Shown here: positions 13,462-21,701 of the stretch, piece by piece
Layout: each line of letters opens with the position of its first letter
How positions within the stretch are numbered: the stretch's first letter is position 1
NCBI GenBank assembly: GCA_964555565.1
Contig: CAZKTF010000025.1
Location: 1 to 23,733, forward strand
Reading direction: 5' to 3'
Origin: CAZKTF01 sp964555565
GTDB taxonomy: Bacteria; Planctomycetota; JAJSAM01; JAKLKS01
DNA length: 23,733 bases
Made by a program: the position numbers and the translations under genes
Notes under the pieces: model-generated
The model's input: only the letters and a program-made list of their open reading frames with translations
The model's database searches: none
What the model was told of the DNA's origin: nothing

Positions 13462-16400
13462 CCGAGACTTCCTCCGCCGGACCGGTTCCGTTCTGGTCGC
13501 GGCGGTGGGCCAGCCGGTAGAGGACGGGGAGCACGAAGAGGGTGAGGACCGTCGAGGACACGAGGCCGCCGATGACCACGGTCGCGAGGGGGCGCTGGAC
13601 CTCGGCGCCGGTCCCGGTGGCGAGCGCCATCGGGACGAACCCGAGTGCGGCCGCGAGCCCCGCCGCAAGGACCTGCCGCAACCTCCCGAGGGATCCCTCC
13701 CGCGTCGCCTCCTCGATCGACTTCCCCTCCGCCCGGAGGCTGTTGATGAAGGAGACCACGACGAGGCCGTTCAGGACCGCCACGCCCGAGAGGGCGATGA
13801 AGCCCACGCCTGCCGAGACGGAGAAGGGCAGGCCCCGGATCCAGAGGGCGACGACGCCTCCCGTGAGGGCCAGGGGGACTCCCGTGAAGACGAGGATCGC
13901 CTGCCTGAGGGACCCGAAGGTGGCGAAGAGGAGGAGCAGGATGAGGAAGAGCGCGAGGGGGACGACGATCTGGAGCCGCTCCTTCGCGGCGAGCAGGTTC
14001 TCGAACTGCCCTCCCCAGCCGATCCAGTACCCCTCGGGAAGGCGGGGCAGATCCCGATCCATCCGGGCCTGGGCCTCCTCGACGAAGGAACCGAGGTCCC
14101 GGCCGTGCACGTTGGCCTGGACGACCACCCGGCGCTTGCCCGACTCGCGGCTGATCTGGTTCGGGCCCTCCACCAGTTCGATGCGAGCGAAGGTGGAGAG
14201 GGGCAGGAAGGCGGGGCCCGGGGAGCCGGGCGCCGCCTCGCCGACGGCCCCGGGCGTCTCCGCCTCGGGGAGGGGGACGGGGATGTTGCGCAGGGAGTCG
14301 AGGTTCTCCCGGATCCGCTCGGGGAGGCGGACGACGATGGGCGAGCGCCGGTCGCCCTCGATCCATTCCCCCACCTCGCGTCCGCCGACGGCGATCTCGA
14401 GCACCTCCTGGACCTCGGAGACGTTGAGCCCGTAGCGGGAGATGGCGGCGCGGTCGATGTCCACGGTGAGGACGGGGAGGCCGGTCACCTGTTCGGCCTT
14501 GACGTCCGCGCTCCCGGGGACGGAGGAGAGGACGGCGGCGACCCGCCCGGCGTGGGAGCGGAGCACGTCCAGGTCGTCACCGAAGACTTTCACGGCCACG
14601 TCGCTCCGGACGCCGGAGATCAGCTCGTTGAACCTGAGTTCGATGGGCTGGCTGAACTCGTACGCCTGGCCCGGGATGTCGGCGAGGGACTCCGCCATCG
14701 CGTCGGCCAGTTCCTCCTGGGTGCGGGCCCGCTTCCATCCCTCCCGGGGCTTCAGCATGATGTAGGTGTCCGAGTTGTTCGGCCCCTCGGGGTCCGTCGC
14801 GATCTCGGCGACACCGGTCCTCGCGAAGGTGAGCGCCACCTCGTCGGGGTAGTCCCGCAGCAGCCTCTTCTCGATGCCCCCGTTCATGGCGACGCTCTTG
14901 GAGAGCGAGATACCGGGCATCCGGGTCGTCTTGAGGGAGAGGGAGCCTTCACCGAGTCGCGGGACGAAAGTGCTCCCGAGCCGCGAGGCGAGGAGGGCCG
15001 TGGCCGCAAGGAGGACCACGGACGCCCCGAGCACCAGCGCAGGGCGGCGCATGGCCCCGTCGAGGGCGGGGGCGTAGGCAGCCTTCGCCCCCCGGACCAG
15101 GCGGTTCTCCCCCTCCGCCACGCGCCCGCCCATCAGCAGGGCCACGAGCGCGGGGACGAGGGTGAAGGTGAGGAGGAGGGCCCCTGCCAGTGCGAGGAGG
15201 ACGACCTGGGCCATCGGGCGGAACATCTTCCCCTCGATGCCCGTGAGGGTGAGGATCGGGATGTACACGATCATGATGATCCCGACGCCGAACACGACCG
15301 GCCGGGCGACCTCCCGGGTCGCCTCGTAGGCAATCGATAGTCTCTCGGTCTTGTTGGGGGCCCGGCCCAGCGAACGGGCTCCCTCCCCCAGGCGACGGAG
15401 TATGTGCTCCACGAGGACCACGGCGCCGTCCACGATGATCCCGAAGTCCACGGCGCCGAGGCTCATGAGGTTCCCGTCGATCTTCAGCTCCACCATCCCC
15501 ACGACGGCGAAGAGCATGGACAGGGGGATGGCGAGGGCCACGATCAGCGCCGCGCGGACGTGCCCGAGGAGCAGGCAGAGCACCACCACGACGAGGACCG
15601 CGCCCTCGACGAGGTTGTCCCTCACCGTGCGGAGCGTGGCCTCCACCAGGTGGGTCCGGTCGTAGAGGGTCTTGACCTCCACGTTCTCGGGGAGCGCCTT
15701 CGCGACGTCGCGGATCTTCGCGTCCACCCGGCGGGAGACGGTGCGGCTGTTCTCGCCGAGCAGCAGGATGGCCGTCCCGACGACGGTCTCCTCGCCGTTC
15801 TCCGTGGCGGCGCCGGTGCGGAGCTCCTTCCCCTCGCCGACCTCGGCCACGTGCCGGACGAGGACCGGGACCCCGTCGTGGACGCCGAGCCTCACGTTGC
15901 GGATGTCGTCGAGGGAGGACACGCGCCCCGTGGAGCGGACGACGTACTGCTCCCCCCGGTGCTCGATGTAGCCTCCGCCCACGTTGGCGTTGTTCTCCGC
16001 GAGGGCCTCGGCCAGGTCCCGGAAGGAGAGGCCGTAGGACCGGAGCCTGGCCGGGTCCGGCGTCACGTGGATCTGCCGCTCGAAGCCGCCGATGCTGTTC
16101 ACCTCGGTCACGCCCGGGACCGTGCGGAGCTGGGGCCGGACGATCCAGTCCTGGACGGTGCGGAGGTCCATGAGCGAGTAGGGAGTGCCGTCGGGCTTCG
16201 GACCCGTGGCGCGGACGCTCCACATGTAGATCTCGCCCAGGCCCGTGGAGATGGGGCCCATCGTGGGCTCCCCGATCCCCTCGGGGAGCTGCTCCTTCGC
16301 CTCGAGGAGCCTCTCCGCCACGAGCTGGCGGGCCCGGTAGATGTCGGTCCCGTCCACGAAGACGACGGTCACCTGCGAGAGGCCGTAGCGGGAGAGGGAA

Positions 16401-16648
16401 CGCACCTGCTCGACGCCGGGGATGCCGCCCATGGCCCATTCGACGGGGAACGTGACGAGCTTCTCCACCTCCACGGGGGAGAGGGCCTGGACCGGCGTGT
16501 TGATCTGGACCTGGACGTTCGTGATGTCCGGGATCGCGTCGATGGGAAGCCTCGCGAAGCTCCAGAGCCCGAGCCCGGCGAGTCCGACGGCGAGGAGGAC
16601 GACGAAGGCCCTCTGGCGGATCGAGAGGAGGACGATGCGATCGAGCAT
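13433..16648 (-). CDS. Heavy-metal efflux RND pump, CzcA type (system B)
   Basis: This 1071-aa HME-RND transporter is the inner-membrane engine of system B. The N-terminus reads MLDRIVLLSIRQRAFVV, then LPIDAIPDITNVQVQI (34-49). TM4 has VDFGIIVDGAVVLVEH with D401, D407 and E414, the canonical signature of divalent-cation (Zn/Co/Cd-like) members. Further blocks are STFVPRLGEGSLSLKTTRMP, SDTYIMLKPREGWKRA and GAEVQRPLATVVIGGL near the C-terminus. A Gly/Pro-rich insertion (AETPGAVGEAAPGSPGPAF) lies in the second periplasmic half. The start overlaps the stop of the PII-like gene (TGATG) and the end overlaps the cation transporter. It is a diverged paralogue of pump A rather than a recent duplicate. 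Confidence 0.96.
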   Translation of the reverse strand: MLDRIVLLSIRQRAFVVLLAVGLAGLGLWSFARLPIDAIPDITNVQVQINTPVQALSPVEVEKLVTFPVEWAMGGIPGVEQVRSLSRYGLSQVTVVFVDGTDIYRARQLVAERLLEAKEQLPEGIGEPTMGPISTGLGEIYMWSVRATGPKPDGTPYSLMDLRTVQDWIVRPQLRTVPGVTEVNSIGGFERQIHVTPDPARLRSYGLSFRDLAEALAENNANVGGGYIEHRGEQYVVRSTGRVSSLDDIRNVRLGVHDGVPVLVRHVAEVGEGKELRTGAATENGEETVVGTAILLLGENSRTVSRRVDAKIRDVAKALPENVEVKTLYDRTHLVEATLRTVRDNLVEGAVLVVVVLCLLLGHVRAALIVALAIPLSMLFAVVGMVELKIDGNLMSLGAVDFGIIVDGAVVLVEHILRRLGEGARSLGRAPNKTERLSIAYEATREVARPVVFGVGIIMIVYIPILTLTGIEGKMFRPMAQVVLLALAGALLLTFTLVPALVALLMGGRVAEGENRLVRGAKAAYAPALDGAMRRPALVLGASVVLLAATALLASRLGSTFVPRLGEGSLSLKTTRMPGISLSKSVAMNGGIEKRLLRDYPDEVALTFARTGVAEIATDPEGPNNSDTYIMLKPREGWKRARTQEELADAMAESLADIPGQAYEFSQPIELRFNELISGVRSDVAVKVFGDDLDVLRSHAGRVAAVLSSVPGSADVKAEQVTGLPVLTVDIDRAAISRYGLNVSEVQEVLEIAVGGREVGEWIEGDRRSPIVVRLPERIRENLDSLRNIPVPLPEAETPGAVGEAAPGSPGPAFLPLSTFARIELVEGPNQISRESGKRRVVVQANVHGRDLGSFVEEAQARMDRDLPRLPEGYWIGWGGQFENLLAAKERLQIVVPLALFLILLLLFATFGSLRQAILVFTGVPLALTGGVVALWIRGLPFSVSAGVGFIALSGVAVLNGLVVVSFINSLRAEGKSIEEATREGSLGRLRQVLAAGLAAALGFVPMALATGTGAEVQRPLATVVIGGLVSSTVLTLFVLPVLYRLAHRRDQNGTGPAEEVSDGSPGSVPA

Positions 16649-17004
16649 CAGACGGCCCCCTCCCCCTCCTCGCCCGTCCGGATCCGGACCACGCGGCAGA
16701 GGGGTTCCACGGTGAGGATGCCGTCTCCCGCCTGGCCCGTGCGCGCGGTGCGCGCGATGGCTTCCGTGACGACGTCCACCTGCGCCGAGGCGCAGACGAC
16801 CTCGACGGCGACCTTCCGGTGGTAGTCGATCTCGTCCTCGACGAGTTTGAAGGCGCCTCCGACCCCCCTTCCCCGACCCTGCCCTCTCGCGTCGGACACC
16901 GTGAACCCCGGGAAGTGCGGGAGGGCGTGGAGCGCCCGTACCACCTCTCCCAGCCTGTGGGGATGCACGACGGCGCGCACCTGGAACATGGGGTTAGTGC
17001 CCAT
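16648..17004 (-). CDS. PII-like regulator of the metal-efflux-associated group
   Basis: This 118-aa protein has the PII signal-protein fold. It opens FQVRAVVHPHRLGEVVRAL, continues GFTVSDARGQGRG into the T-loop, and has the B-loop TGQAGDGIL (89-97) and C-terminal RVVRIRTGEEGEG, nearly identical to classic GlnB/GlnK. The T-loop (about 41-62) is unlike GlnB and lacks the uridylylation Tyr motif, so nitrogen-style modification is not expected. A PII subgroup, often called PII-NG, is known beside metal-efflux RND genes and fits here. ATG 17004 has AAGGAGG ten bases upstream and overlaps the adaptor stop by 11 bp; the downstream pump starts in TGATG. It probably binds nucleotide and controls pump B or its expression; the target is unknown. 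Confidence 0.88.
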   Translation of the reverse strand: MGTNPMFQVRAVVHPHRLGEVVRALHALPHFPGFTVSDARGQGRGRGVGGAFKLVEDEIDYHRKVAVEVVCASAQVDVVTEAIARTARTGQAGDGILTVEPLCRVVRIRTGEEGEGAV

Positions 17005-18457
17005 GGCCGCCCGCCTCCTTCCCGAGCTCGGCCTTGAGGGTGAAGGCGTTCTTCACGACGACGTGCTCCCCGGCCTTGAGGCCCTCGAGGATCTCGACAG
17101 CCTTGTCGTCCCTCCGTCCGAGTTTCACCGGTCGGACCTCGAACTCCCCTTCGCCCTCCCGGACGAAGACCACGTCCCCGTTCTCGTGGCGGAGGACGGC
17201 CTCCACGGGAACCGCAAGGGGCACCGCGGCCTCCTCGACGACGACCCGGGCGGAAGCGAACAGTCCCGGGCGCAGGCTTCCGTCGGCGTTGGGAAGGGAC
17301 AGCCGCGCCTCGACCGTCCGTGTCCTCTCATCGGCGACCGGGCTCAGGTACTCGACGGTCCCCTCGTGGGGTGTTGCCCCGGCGTCCACCCGGACCCGGA
17401 CCCTCTGTCCGCGCCGGACCCTCGCCAGGTCGCCGGGCGGGACGGACACGCGGACCTGCACCGAGGAGAGGTCCACGACGACGAACACCCTGCTCGTCGT
17501 CTCCAGGTTCTCGCCGAGCGCGACGTGCTTCTCGACGACCGCCCCCGCGATCGGCGACCGGAGCGCGTAGCGGGCGATCCGATCGTCGGGCTCGCTCCCG
17601 ATGCCGGCGACCTCGGCCTCGGGGATCCCGAGGATGTGGAGGTGCCGTTCCCTCGTCTGGAGAGTGGCCTCGGCAACCTTGAGCGCCCGCTCCGCGTCGA
17701 GCAGCCTCGCCCTGTGCCCGAAGAAGACCGACTCGCGGGCCGCGGTGTACTCGGCCTCCGCCGTCTCCAGGGCGGCGCGGGCGGCGAGGACCTCCGACTC
17801 GCTGCCGATCTTCCGCCGGAAGAGGTCCTCCTCGCGCTCGCGGCTCTTCCGGGCGAGGTAGAGGTTCGAGTAGGCCGTGAGGAGCTTCGCCTTGTCCTCG
17901 CCCACGGCGGCCCCCGCGCTGCCCTTCCGCGCTTCCTCGGGCGTGGGCTCCTTCGCGAGGAGGTCGAGGAGACGCTGCGTGTTCTCGCTGACGGTCTTCT
18001 CGCGGTCGCCGTCGAACTTCGCCAGCTCCAGGTCCCGCTGCGCCGCGAGGTAGTCCGTCTTCGCGACGCCGAGGTCTGCGCTCTCGATCACCGCGAGGAC
18101 GTCGCCCGTCTTCACCTGCGCGCCGAGGGCGGCCCGGACCTCGACCGCCACCCCGGCCGCCCGGGGCGTCAGATGGGCGACCCGGTCGGGGTCGGCGATG
18201 ACCTCGCCGGGGAGTTCGAGGGTCGTCTCCAGCCTTGCCGGACCCGGCCTCGCGACCTCCAGGCCCGCCTCGACGAGCGCGGCCGGGGTGAGCTTCACGC
18301 GGTCCGGCGCGTGCTTCCCCTCCCCTGCGCGGGCCTCGGCCTTCCCGGCCTCCTCGTGCCTGCCGGGTCCGTCGCCGCGCTTCCCGTCCCCGCACCCTGC
18401 CGAGAAGGCGAGAGCCGCGAGCAGCAAGGGGCGGAAAGGCGGTCTCGGTGCGTTCAT
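16994..18457 (-). CDS. RND efflux periplasmic adaptor, CzcB-type lipoprotein (system B)
   Basis: This 487-aa membrane-fusion protein starts with a lipoprotein signal (LAFSAGC, C22) followed by a charged Gly/His/Glu linker. The lipoyl half TPRAAGVAVEVRAALGAQVKTGDVLAVIESADLGVAK leads into a long helical hairpin; the second half reads LRSPIAGAVVEKHVALGENLE, then a beta-barrel with VRRGQRVRVRVDAGA and the terminal FTLKAELGKEAGGHGH. The His tail and the HEE/GKH linker may bind metal. ATG 18457 has AAGGAG upstream and starts 4 bases after the channel stop. It overlaps the PII-like gene by 11 bp. It should bridge pump B and its outer-membrane channel. Confidence 0.94.
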   Translation of the reverse strand: MNAPRPPFRPLLLAALAFSAGCGDGKRGDGPGRHEEAGKAEARAGEGKHAPDRVKLTPAALVEAGLEVARPGPARLETTLELPGEVIADPDRVAHLTPRAAGVAVEVRAALGAQVKTGDVLAVIESADLGVAKTDYLAAQRDLELAKFDGDREKTVSENTQRLLDLLAKEPTPEEARKGSAGAAVGEDKAKLLTAYSNLYLARKSREREEDLFRRKIGSESEVLAARAALETAEAEYTAARESVFFGHRARLLDAERALKVAEATLQTRERHLHILGIPEAEVAGIGSEPDDRIARYALRSPIAGAVVEKHVALGENLETTSRVFVVVDLSSVQVRVSVPPGDLARVRRGQRVRVRVDAGATPHEGTVEYLSPVADERTRTVEARLSLPNADGSLRPGLFASARVVVEEAAVPLAVPVEAVLRHENGDVVFVREGEGEFEVRPVKLGRRDDKAVEILEGLKAGEHVVVKNAFTLKAELGKEAGGHGH

Positions 18458-18461
18458 GGCC

Positions 18462-19805
18462 TCACTCCTTCGTTCCAGGCGCCGTCGCGTCTTCCAGGGA
18501 CCCGGCGATGAGCCTCTCGATCTCGATGCGCCTCCTCTGCATGTCGGCGAGGGCCTCGGCCTCGCGGGCGCTCGACTCGGAGAAGGTGCGCCGGGCGTCC
18601 AGGAGCTCCAGGTACCCGCCGAGCTTCCCGGCCCGGTACCTCTCCACCGTCGCGTCGAGCAGCTCCTTCGCGAGGGGGACGACGCGGGTGCGGAGCGTCC
18701 TCGCCTCGCGGACGGCGGTCTCCAGGCCCGCCCTCGCGCCCTCGAGTTCCGCCCGGAGCCGGAGTTCCGCGACGCGACGACGGGCCCTCGCGGCGGAGAC
18801 CCTCGCCTCGGCCGCCGCGATGGAGCCCTGCCTCCGGTCGAAGAGGGGGAGGGGCACGGACACGCCGAACAGGAAGCCCCGATCGCCGGTCTCCTCGAAG
18901 CCCCGGCGCCCCGCCTCCATGGTGACGTCCGGGACGGCCGCCGCCCTCTCCGCGTCCACGGCTGCCTCCGCCGCCCGGATCTCCGCCTCGGACCGGGCGA
19001 GGTCGGGGTTGCGGCCGAGTCGGGCGACGAGGGCCTCCAGCGGAGGGACGGGAGGCTCCAGGCCCAGGTCTCCGACGGCCTCGGAGAACCGGGCCGGCCC
19101 GGCGCCCCAGTTCGCCGCGAGGCGCGCCCTCACGGCGGCCAGAGCGCTCCCGGCCCGATCCCGGTCGATGGAGACCGTGGCGGCCTCGATCTCCGCCCTG
19201 CGGACCTCCACGGGGCTCACGGCCCCGGCCTCCGCCCTCCCGCGCGCGGCCTCGAGCGCATCACCCGCGATGCGCTCGCTCTCCTCCGCGACGCGGAGCA
19301 GCGCCTGCGCGCCGAGGACCGCGACGAACTCCCTGGCCGTCGAGGTGAGGACGTCCAGGCGGCGGGCCTCGTAGTCCCACCCCGCGAGGTCCGCCTCACG
19401 GTCGGCCAAGGCGCGGCGGGCGGCCCGGTCTCCCCCGAGCTCGACCAGTTGCGAGAGCGAGAGGGTCCGCTCGGCGACCCCGTGGAGGTTCGCGCCCACG
19501 TTCTCCACCGCGAACCCCGCCTCCGGGTTGGGCACGAGCCCGGCCTGGAGGCGGCGTGCCTCGGCGGCACGGACCTCGAAGGAGGCGGCCGAGAGGTCGG
19601 GGCTTCCCAGGAGGGCGAGGGCGAGGGCCGCGCGGAGGGTGAGCGGGCCCTCCGGCGCTTCGAGGGACGCGTCCCCGGGGGCGGGGCGCGGCTCGGCGAG
19701 CCCGAGCGGGCGCATCGGCGGAAGTGGGCGGGGGGGAGGCGCCGCGCAGGCGGCGAGGCTCAGGAGCGCAAGCAGCGAGACGGAGGAGCGAAGGGGACGG
19801 GGCAT
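18462..19805 (-). CDS. TolC/CzcC-type outer-membrane efflux channel (system B)
   Basis: This 447-aa outer-membrane factor has a lipoprotein signal ending LSLAAC (C20). It carries the duplicated TolC-family pattern: LRAALALALLGSPDLSAASFEVRAAEARRLQAGLVPNPEAGF in the first half and VARLGRNPDLARSEAEIRAAEAAVDAERAAAVPDV with FGVSVPLPLFDRRQGSIAAAEARV in the second. The phrase FDRRQG is common in CzcC-like channels. ATG 19805 has GAGGAAG just upstream. It lies 50 bp after the stop of the small Cys protein and 4 bp before the adaptor, so it is part of system B. It would release metal outside the cell after passage through pump and adaptor. Confidence 0.93.
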   Translation of the reverse strand: MPRPLRSSVSLLALLSLAACAAPPPRPLPPMRPLGLAEPRPAPGDASLEAPEGPLTLRAALALALLGSPDLSAASFEVRAAEARRLQAGLVPNPEAGFAVENVGANLHGVAERTLSLSQLVELGGDRAARRALADREADLAGWDYEARRLDVLTSTAREFVAVLGAQALLRVAEESERIAGDALEAARGRAEAGAVSPVEVRRAEIEAATVSIDRDRAGSALAAVRARLAANWGAGPARFSEAVGDLGLEPPVPPLEALVARLGRNPDLARSEAEIRAAEAAVDAERAAAVPDVTMEAGRRGFEETGDRGFLFGVSVPLPLFDRRQGSIAAAEARVSAARARRRVAELRLRAELEGARAGLETAVREARTLRTRVVPLAKELLDATVERYRAGKLGGYLELLDARRTFSESSAREAEALADMQRRRIEIERLIAGSLEDATAPGTKE

Positions 19806-19855
19806 GGGCTTCCTCTCGGTCGAGGGAGACGCGACGGGAACCGAGGAGGAAGCCG

Positions 19856-20254
19856 CTAGATCCGGCGGCGGAGTCTGCCGGAACGGCCGGGCGATCCCGG
19901 CGGGGAGGCGGAGGGAGGAACAGCGTCGTGCGCCGGTGCGCCGAGGAATTCGCCGGACGTGGAGCCGGCGCAGAGGACCGCGTGGGCCATGGCGGGATCA
20001 GGGGCCCGGACCGGTGCGACCGGGCCCTGCGCCCTGAGGGGGAGATCGAGGCAGGCGTCGCGCTGCGGATGACCCAGCCCCGGGCCGGACGGGGTGTCCT
20101 CCGACGCGGACCCGGGGCCGCACGGGCCGAACTCGAGCGCGATGTGGCCGTCGGCTCCCGGTGCGAAGCAGAGGATCGCCTCGCCTCCGCCGACGGGGTA
20201 CGGATCCCTCACCACGGCGAGCACGAGGAGCAGGACGCTGATCACGCGCGACAC
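19856..20254 (-). CDS. Small secreted protein with GADGH/Cys motifs, first gene of system B
   Basis: Predicted as 132 aa. It has a short hydrophobic leader (VISVLLLVLAVV), then AILCFAPGADGHIALEFGPCG, a Pro/Gly linker with DACLDLPL, and an Arg/Pro-rich tail ending LRRRI. The C-x-GADGH-x-ALE-x-C layout followed by a Cys-Leu-Asp motif recurs in small proteins placed ahead of CzcC-type channels, as here; I know no assigned function. GTG 20254 is nearly at the transcript start predicted from the promoter, and GTG 20245 (VISV...) is an equally good start, so the mRNA may be leaderless. A periplasmic metal-handling role is inferred from Cys/His content and position. Confidence 0.6.
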   Translation of the reverse strand: MSRVISVLLLVLAVVRDPYPVGGGEAILCFAPGADGHIALEFGPCGPGSASEDTPSGPGLGHPQRDACLDLPLRAQGPVAPVRAPDPAMAHAVLCAGSTSGEFLGAPAHDAVPPSASPPGSPGRSGRLRRRI

Positions 20255-20263
20255 GGGCGAAGA

Positions 20264-20292
20264 ACCCTAGCGGGGCTCATGACCCCTGTCAA
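20264..20292 (-). promoter_or_regulatory. Candidate promoter of system B
   Basis: On the minus strand a perfect TTGACA (20292-20287) is followed by a 17-base spacer and TAGGGT (20269-20264). The spacer contains GGGG-TCATGA-G-CCCC, with the palindrome TCATGA, a possible operator. The start codon (20254 or 20245) lies 10-20 bases beyond the -10 with no ribosome site between, suggesting a leaderless or very short leader. Regulation by metal is plausible, but no regulator gene is in the window. Confidence 0.5.
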
Positions 20293-20656
20293 CTTCGCGA
20301 ACCCCCACTCCGGAGGGATCCACCGTCGCCCGGGGCGGTAGCATGGCCCGCCCATGGCCTCCCTGCTCCCGCTCGCGACCTGGCCGGACCGGCTCCGGGC
20401 ACTCGGGGTCTTCGGGGGGATCCTCGCGATCACGGCCCGCCACCTCTCGGCCCCCTCGCCCGTCGGCGCGGACCCGGGTTCGTCCACCCGGGCCGTCCCG
20501 GGCGCCTCGGGGGTGGGCGAGCGCGCCGCTCCCTGCGGCCGGCGGGCCTCGAGGGCGCGAAGGGCGGCCCGGGCAGGGGGCCGCGCCCGGCGCCGGTAGC
20601 CCGCACGGTTCCGCGGGAGCGGGGAGCGCGGGCCGGGCCGGGCCCGGGAGGGCGGC
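20293..20656. other. Intergenic stretch with a dispersed repeat
   Basis: This gap lies between the 83-aa gene and the system B promoter. I see no convincing gene; the frames that cross it lack ribosome sites and family features. It contains copy 1 of the 120-bp repeat (20498-20617) and a very GC-rich run at about 20625-20650 just after the 83-aa gene. Confidence 0.6.
20498..20617. repeat. 120-bp dispersed repeat, copy 1
   Basis: Aligns without gaps to 21702-21821 (constant offset of 1204 bp) with roughly ten differences by eye, in the same orientation. It contains the palindrome CCGGCGCCGG (20587-20596). It begins about 40 bp downstream of the stop of the minus-strand 83-aa gene. The copies do not look like diverged coding sequence; an extragenic repeat family is the simplest reading. 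Confidence 0.75.
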
Positions 20657-20908
20657 TCAGCCCCGGACCGCGAGAGTCGCGAAGAGGCATACCTCGAGGA
20701 CGGACACCGCCGCCACGAACCCGTAGAAGCGGCGCCACGACCGGAGTTCCAGCCAGTCCCACTTCCGTTCCTGCCCGTGGATCGCGGTCCCGTCCACGGC
20801 CCAGGCGGGGCCTCCTTCCCCGGCCAGCGCCGCGAGGGCGAAGGGGGACAGGAGGATGGCGACGAGAGCGAGGAACCTCCCCCCGCCCTCCACACGCCCC
20901 GAGGCCAT
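20657..20908 (-). CDS. Small two-helix membrane protein, 83 aa
   Basis: Not a recognised family. The 83-aa product has two hydrophobic segments (about residues 12-30 and 61-81) joined by a polar loop with KWDWLELRSWRRFYGF, a Trp/Arg-rich stretch likely at the membrane surface. ATG 20908 has no clear ribosome site. It lies 63 bp downstream of vapC on the same strand and is followed by copy 1 of the 120-bp repeat. Codon use is like its neighbours. It may be an unrelated small membrane protein or part of the metal region; nothing seen decides. Confidence 0.5.
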   Translation of the reverse strand: MASGRVEGGGRFLALVAILLSPFALAALAGEGGPAWAVDGTAIHGQERKWDWLELRSWRRFYGFVAAVSVLEVCLFATLAVRG

Positions 20909-20971
20909 CCCGGGACGATACGCCCCGCCGAGGACGCGTCGTGCGGGATCCCCGTCCGGCTCCCCGGAGTC

Positions 20972-21358
20972 CTACCCCGCGAGCGGCTCCAGCCGGAGTC
21001 CCTCCACCCTCTCGAAGTCCCGCCGGTTGCGGGTGAGGAGAGAGCCCTCGTTCGCGAGGACGACCCCGGCGATCATGCAGTCGGCCGGGCCGAGAGGCCG
21101 TCCCTTCCGCGCCAGGGACGAGGAGATCCTCGCCGCGAGGTCGGACGCCTCGGCGCCGAGGGGGAAGGACGGGACGGCCTCCAGGAGGTCCTGGACCCGC
21201 TTCCACTCGGCGGGGGTCCTCGCCCCGGACAGGAGCTCGAAACGCGAGATGACGGTCGTCACGAGGTCGCCCCCGGCGATCCCGGCGGCCACGGTGGACC
21301 GGCCCGGATCCCTGCCGTGCAGGAAGTCGATCAGGACGTCCGTGTCCGCGAAGGTCAC
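20972..21358 (-). CDS. vapC: PIN-domain toxin, VapC family
   Basis: VapC toxins are Mg-dependent RNases that cut tRNA or rRNA and are held inactive by VapB. This 128-aa PIN domain has the acidic active-site set: FADTDVLIDFL with D5, SRFELLSGA with E41, GPADCMIAG with D93, and LLTRNRRDF with D114. Length is normal. The GTG at 21358 overlaps the antitoxin stop as GTGA, the usual coupling of such pairs; GTG 21364 is an alternative two codons earlier. All catalytic acids are present, so it is probably active. The pair sits between metal-efflux systems C and B, as mobile addiction modules often do. Confidence 0.9.
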   Translation of the reverse strand: MTFADTDVLIDFLHGRDPGRSTVAAGIAGGDLVTTVISRFELLSGARTPAEWKRVQDLLEAVPSFPLGAEASDLAARISSSLARKGRPLGPADCMIAGVVLANEGSLLTRNRRDFERVEGLRLEPLAG

Positions 21359-21594
21359 CGCCACGACTTCCGCAGGCGGCGCGCGACGCGCCGCATCCGG
21401 GCCGCGGTCCTCGCGTCGATGGAACCCTGGAGACGGAGCGCCGCCTTCACCTTCCGCTCGCGGGCCGCCTCGTCCCGGAGGAAGGCCTCGAGGGCCTCCT
21501 CCACGAGGGCCGAGAAACCCTTCATGCCGCGCCGCGCCGCCAGCTCCAGGAGCCTCGCGCGATGCTCGTCCCGGATCTCGACCGTCGTGCGCAT
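21355..21594 (-). CDS. vapB: Ribbon-helix-helix antitoxin, VapB family
   Basis: This 79-aa protein has an N-terminal ribbon-helix-helix DNA-binding pattern (MRTTVEIRDEHRARLLELAA, then FSALVEEALEAFL at 27-39) and a basic C-terminal tail (ARMRRVARRLRKSWR) that would wrap the VapC toxin. ATG 21594 has GGAGGTG six bases upstream. The stop overlaps the vapC start by 4 bp. An 18-bp near-palindrome at 21621-21638 just upstream is a fitting operator for self-repression by the VapBC complex. The assignment rests on size, fold pattern and the adjoining PIN toxin. Confidence 0.85.
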   Translation of the reverse strand: MRTTVEIRDEHRARLLELAARRGMKGFSALVEEALEAFLRDEAARERKVKAALRLQGSIDARTAARMRRVARRLRKSWR

Positions 21595-21611
21595 GCGACA
21601 CCTCCGGAAGG

Positions 21612-21640
21612 ATCCTACACGCACGTGCATGCATGTGCCA
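21612..21640 (-). promoter_or_regulatory. vapBC promoter and operator
   Basis: GCACGTGCATGCATGTGC (21621-21638) is an 18-bp palindrome with one mismatched pair. It contains GCACGTGC and TGCATGCA as perfect cores. On the minus strand TAGGAT (21617-21612) fits a -10; 17 bases upstream is TGGCAC, a poor -35. The palindrome fills the spacer, so a bound ribbon-helix-helix complex would block RNA polymerase. Confidence 0.55.
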
Positions 21641-21701
21641 TGGGACCCCCCGGGCGCCTGTGCACGGGGGAGGGTGAGCCGGGATCCCGGGCCGGAGCGA
21701 T

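Noticed and set aside
20343..20726. Plus-strand small frames at 20343-20726
   Set aside because: They overlap the 120-bp repeat and the 83-aa gene, have no ribosome site and are Arg/Pro/Ser-rich.
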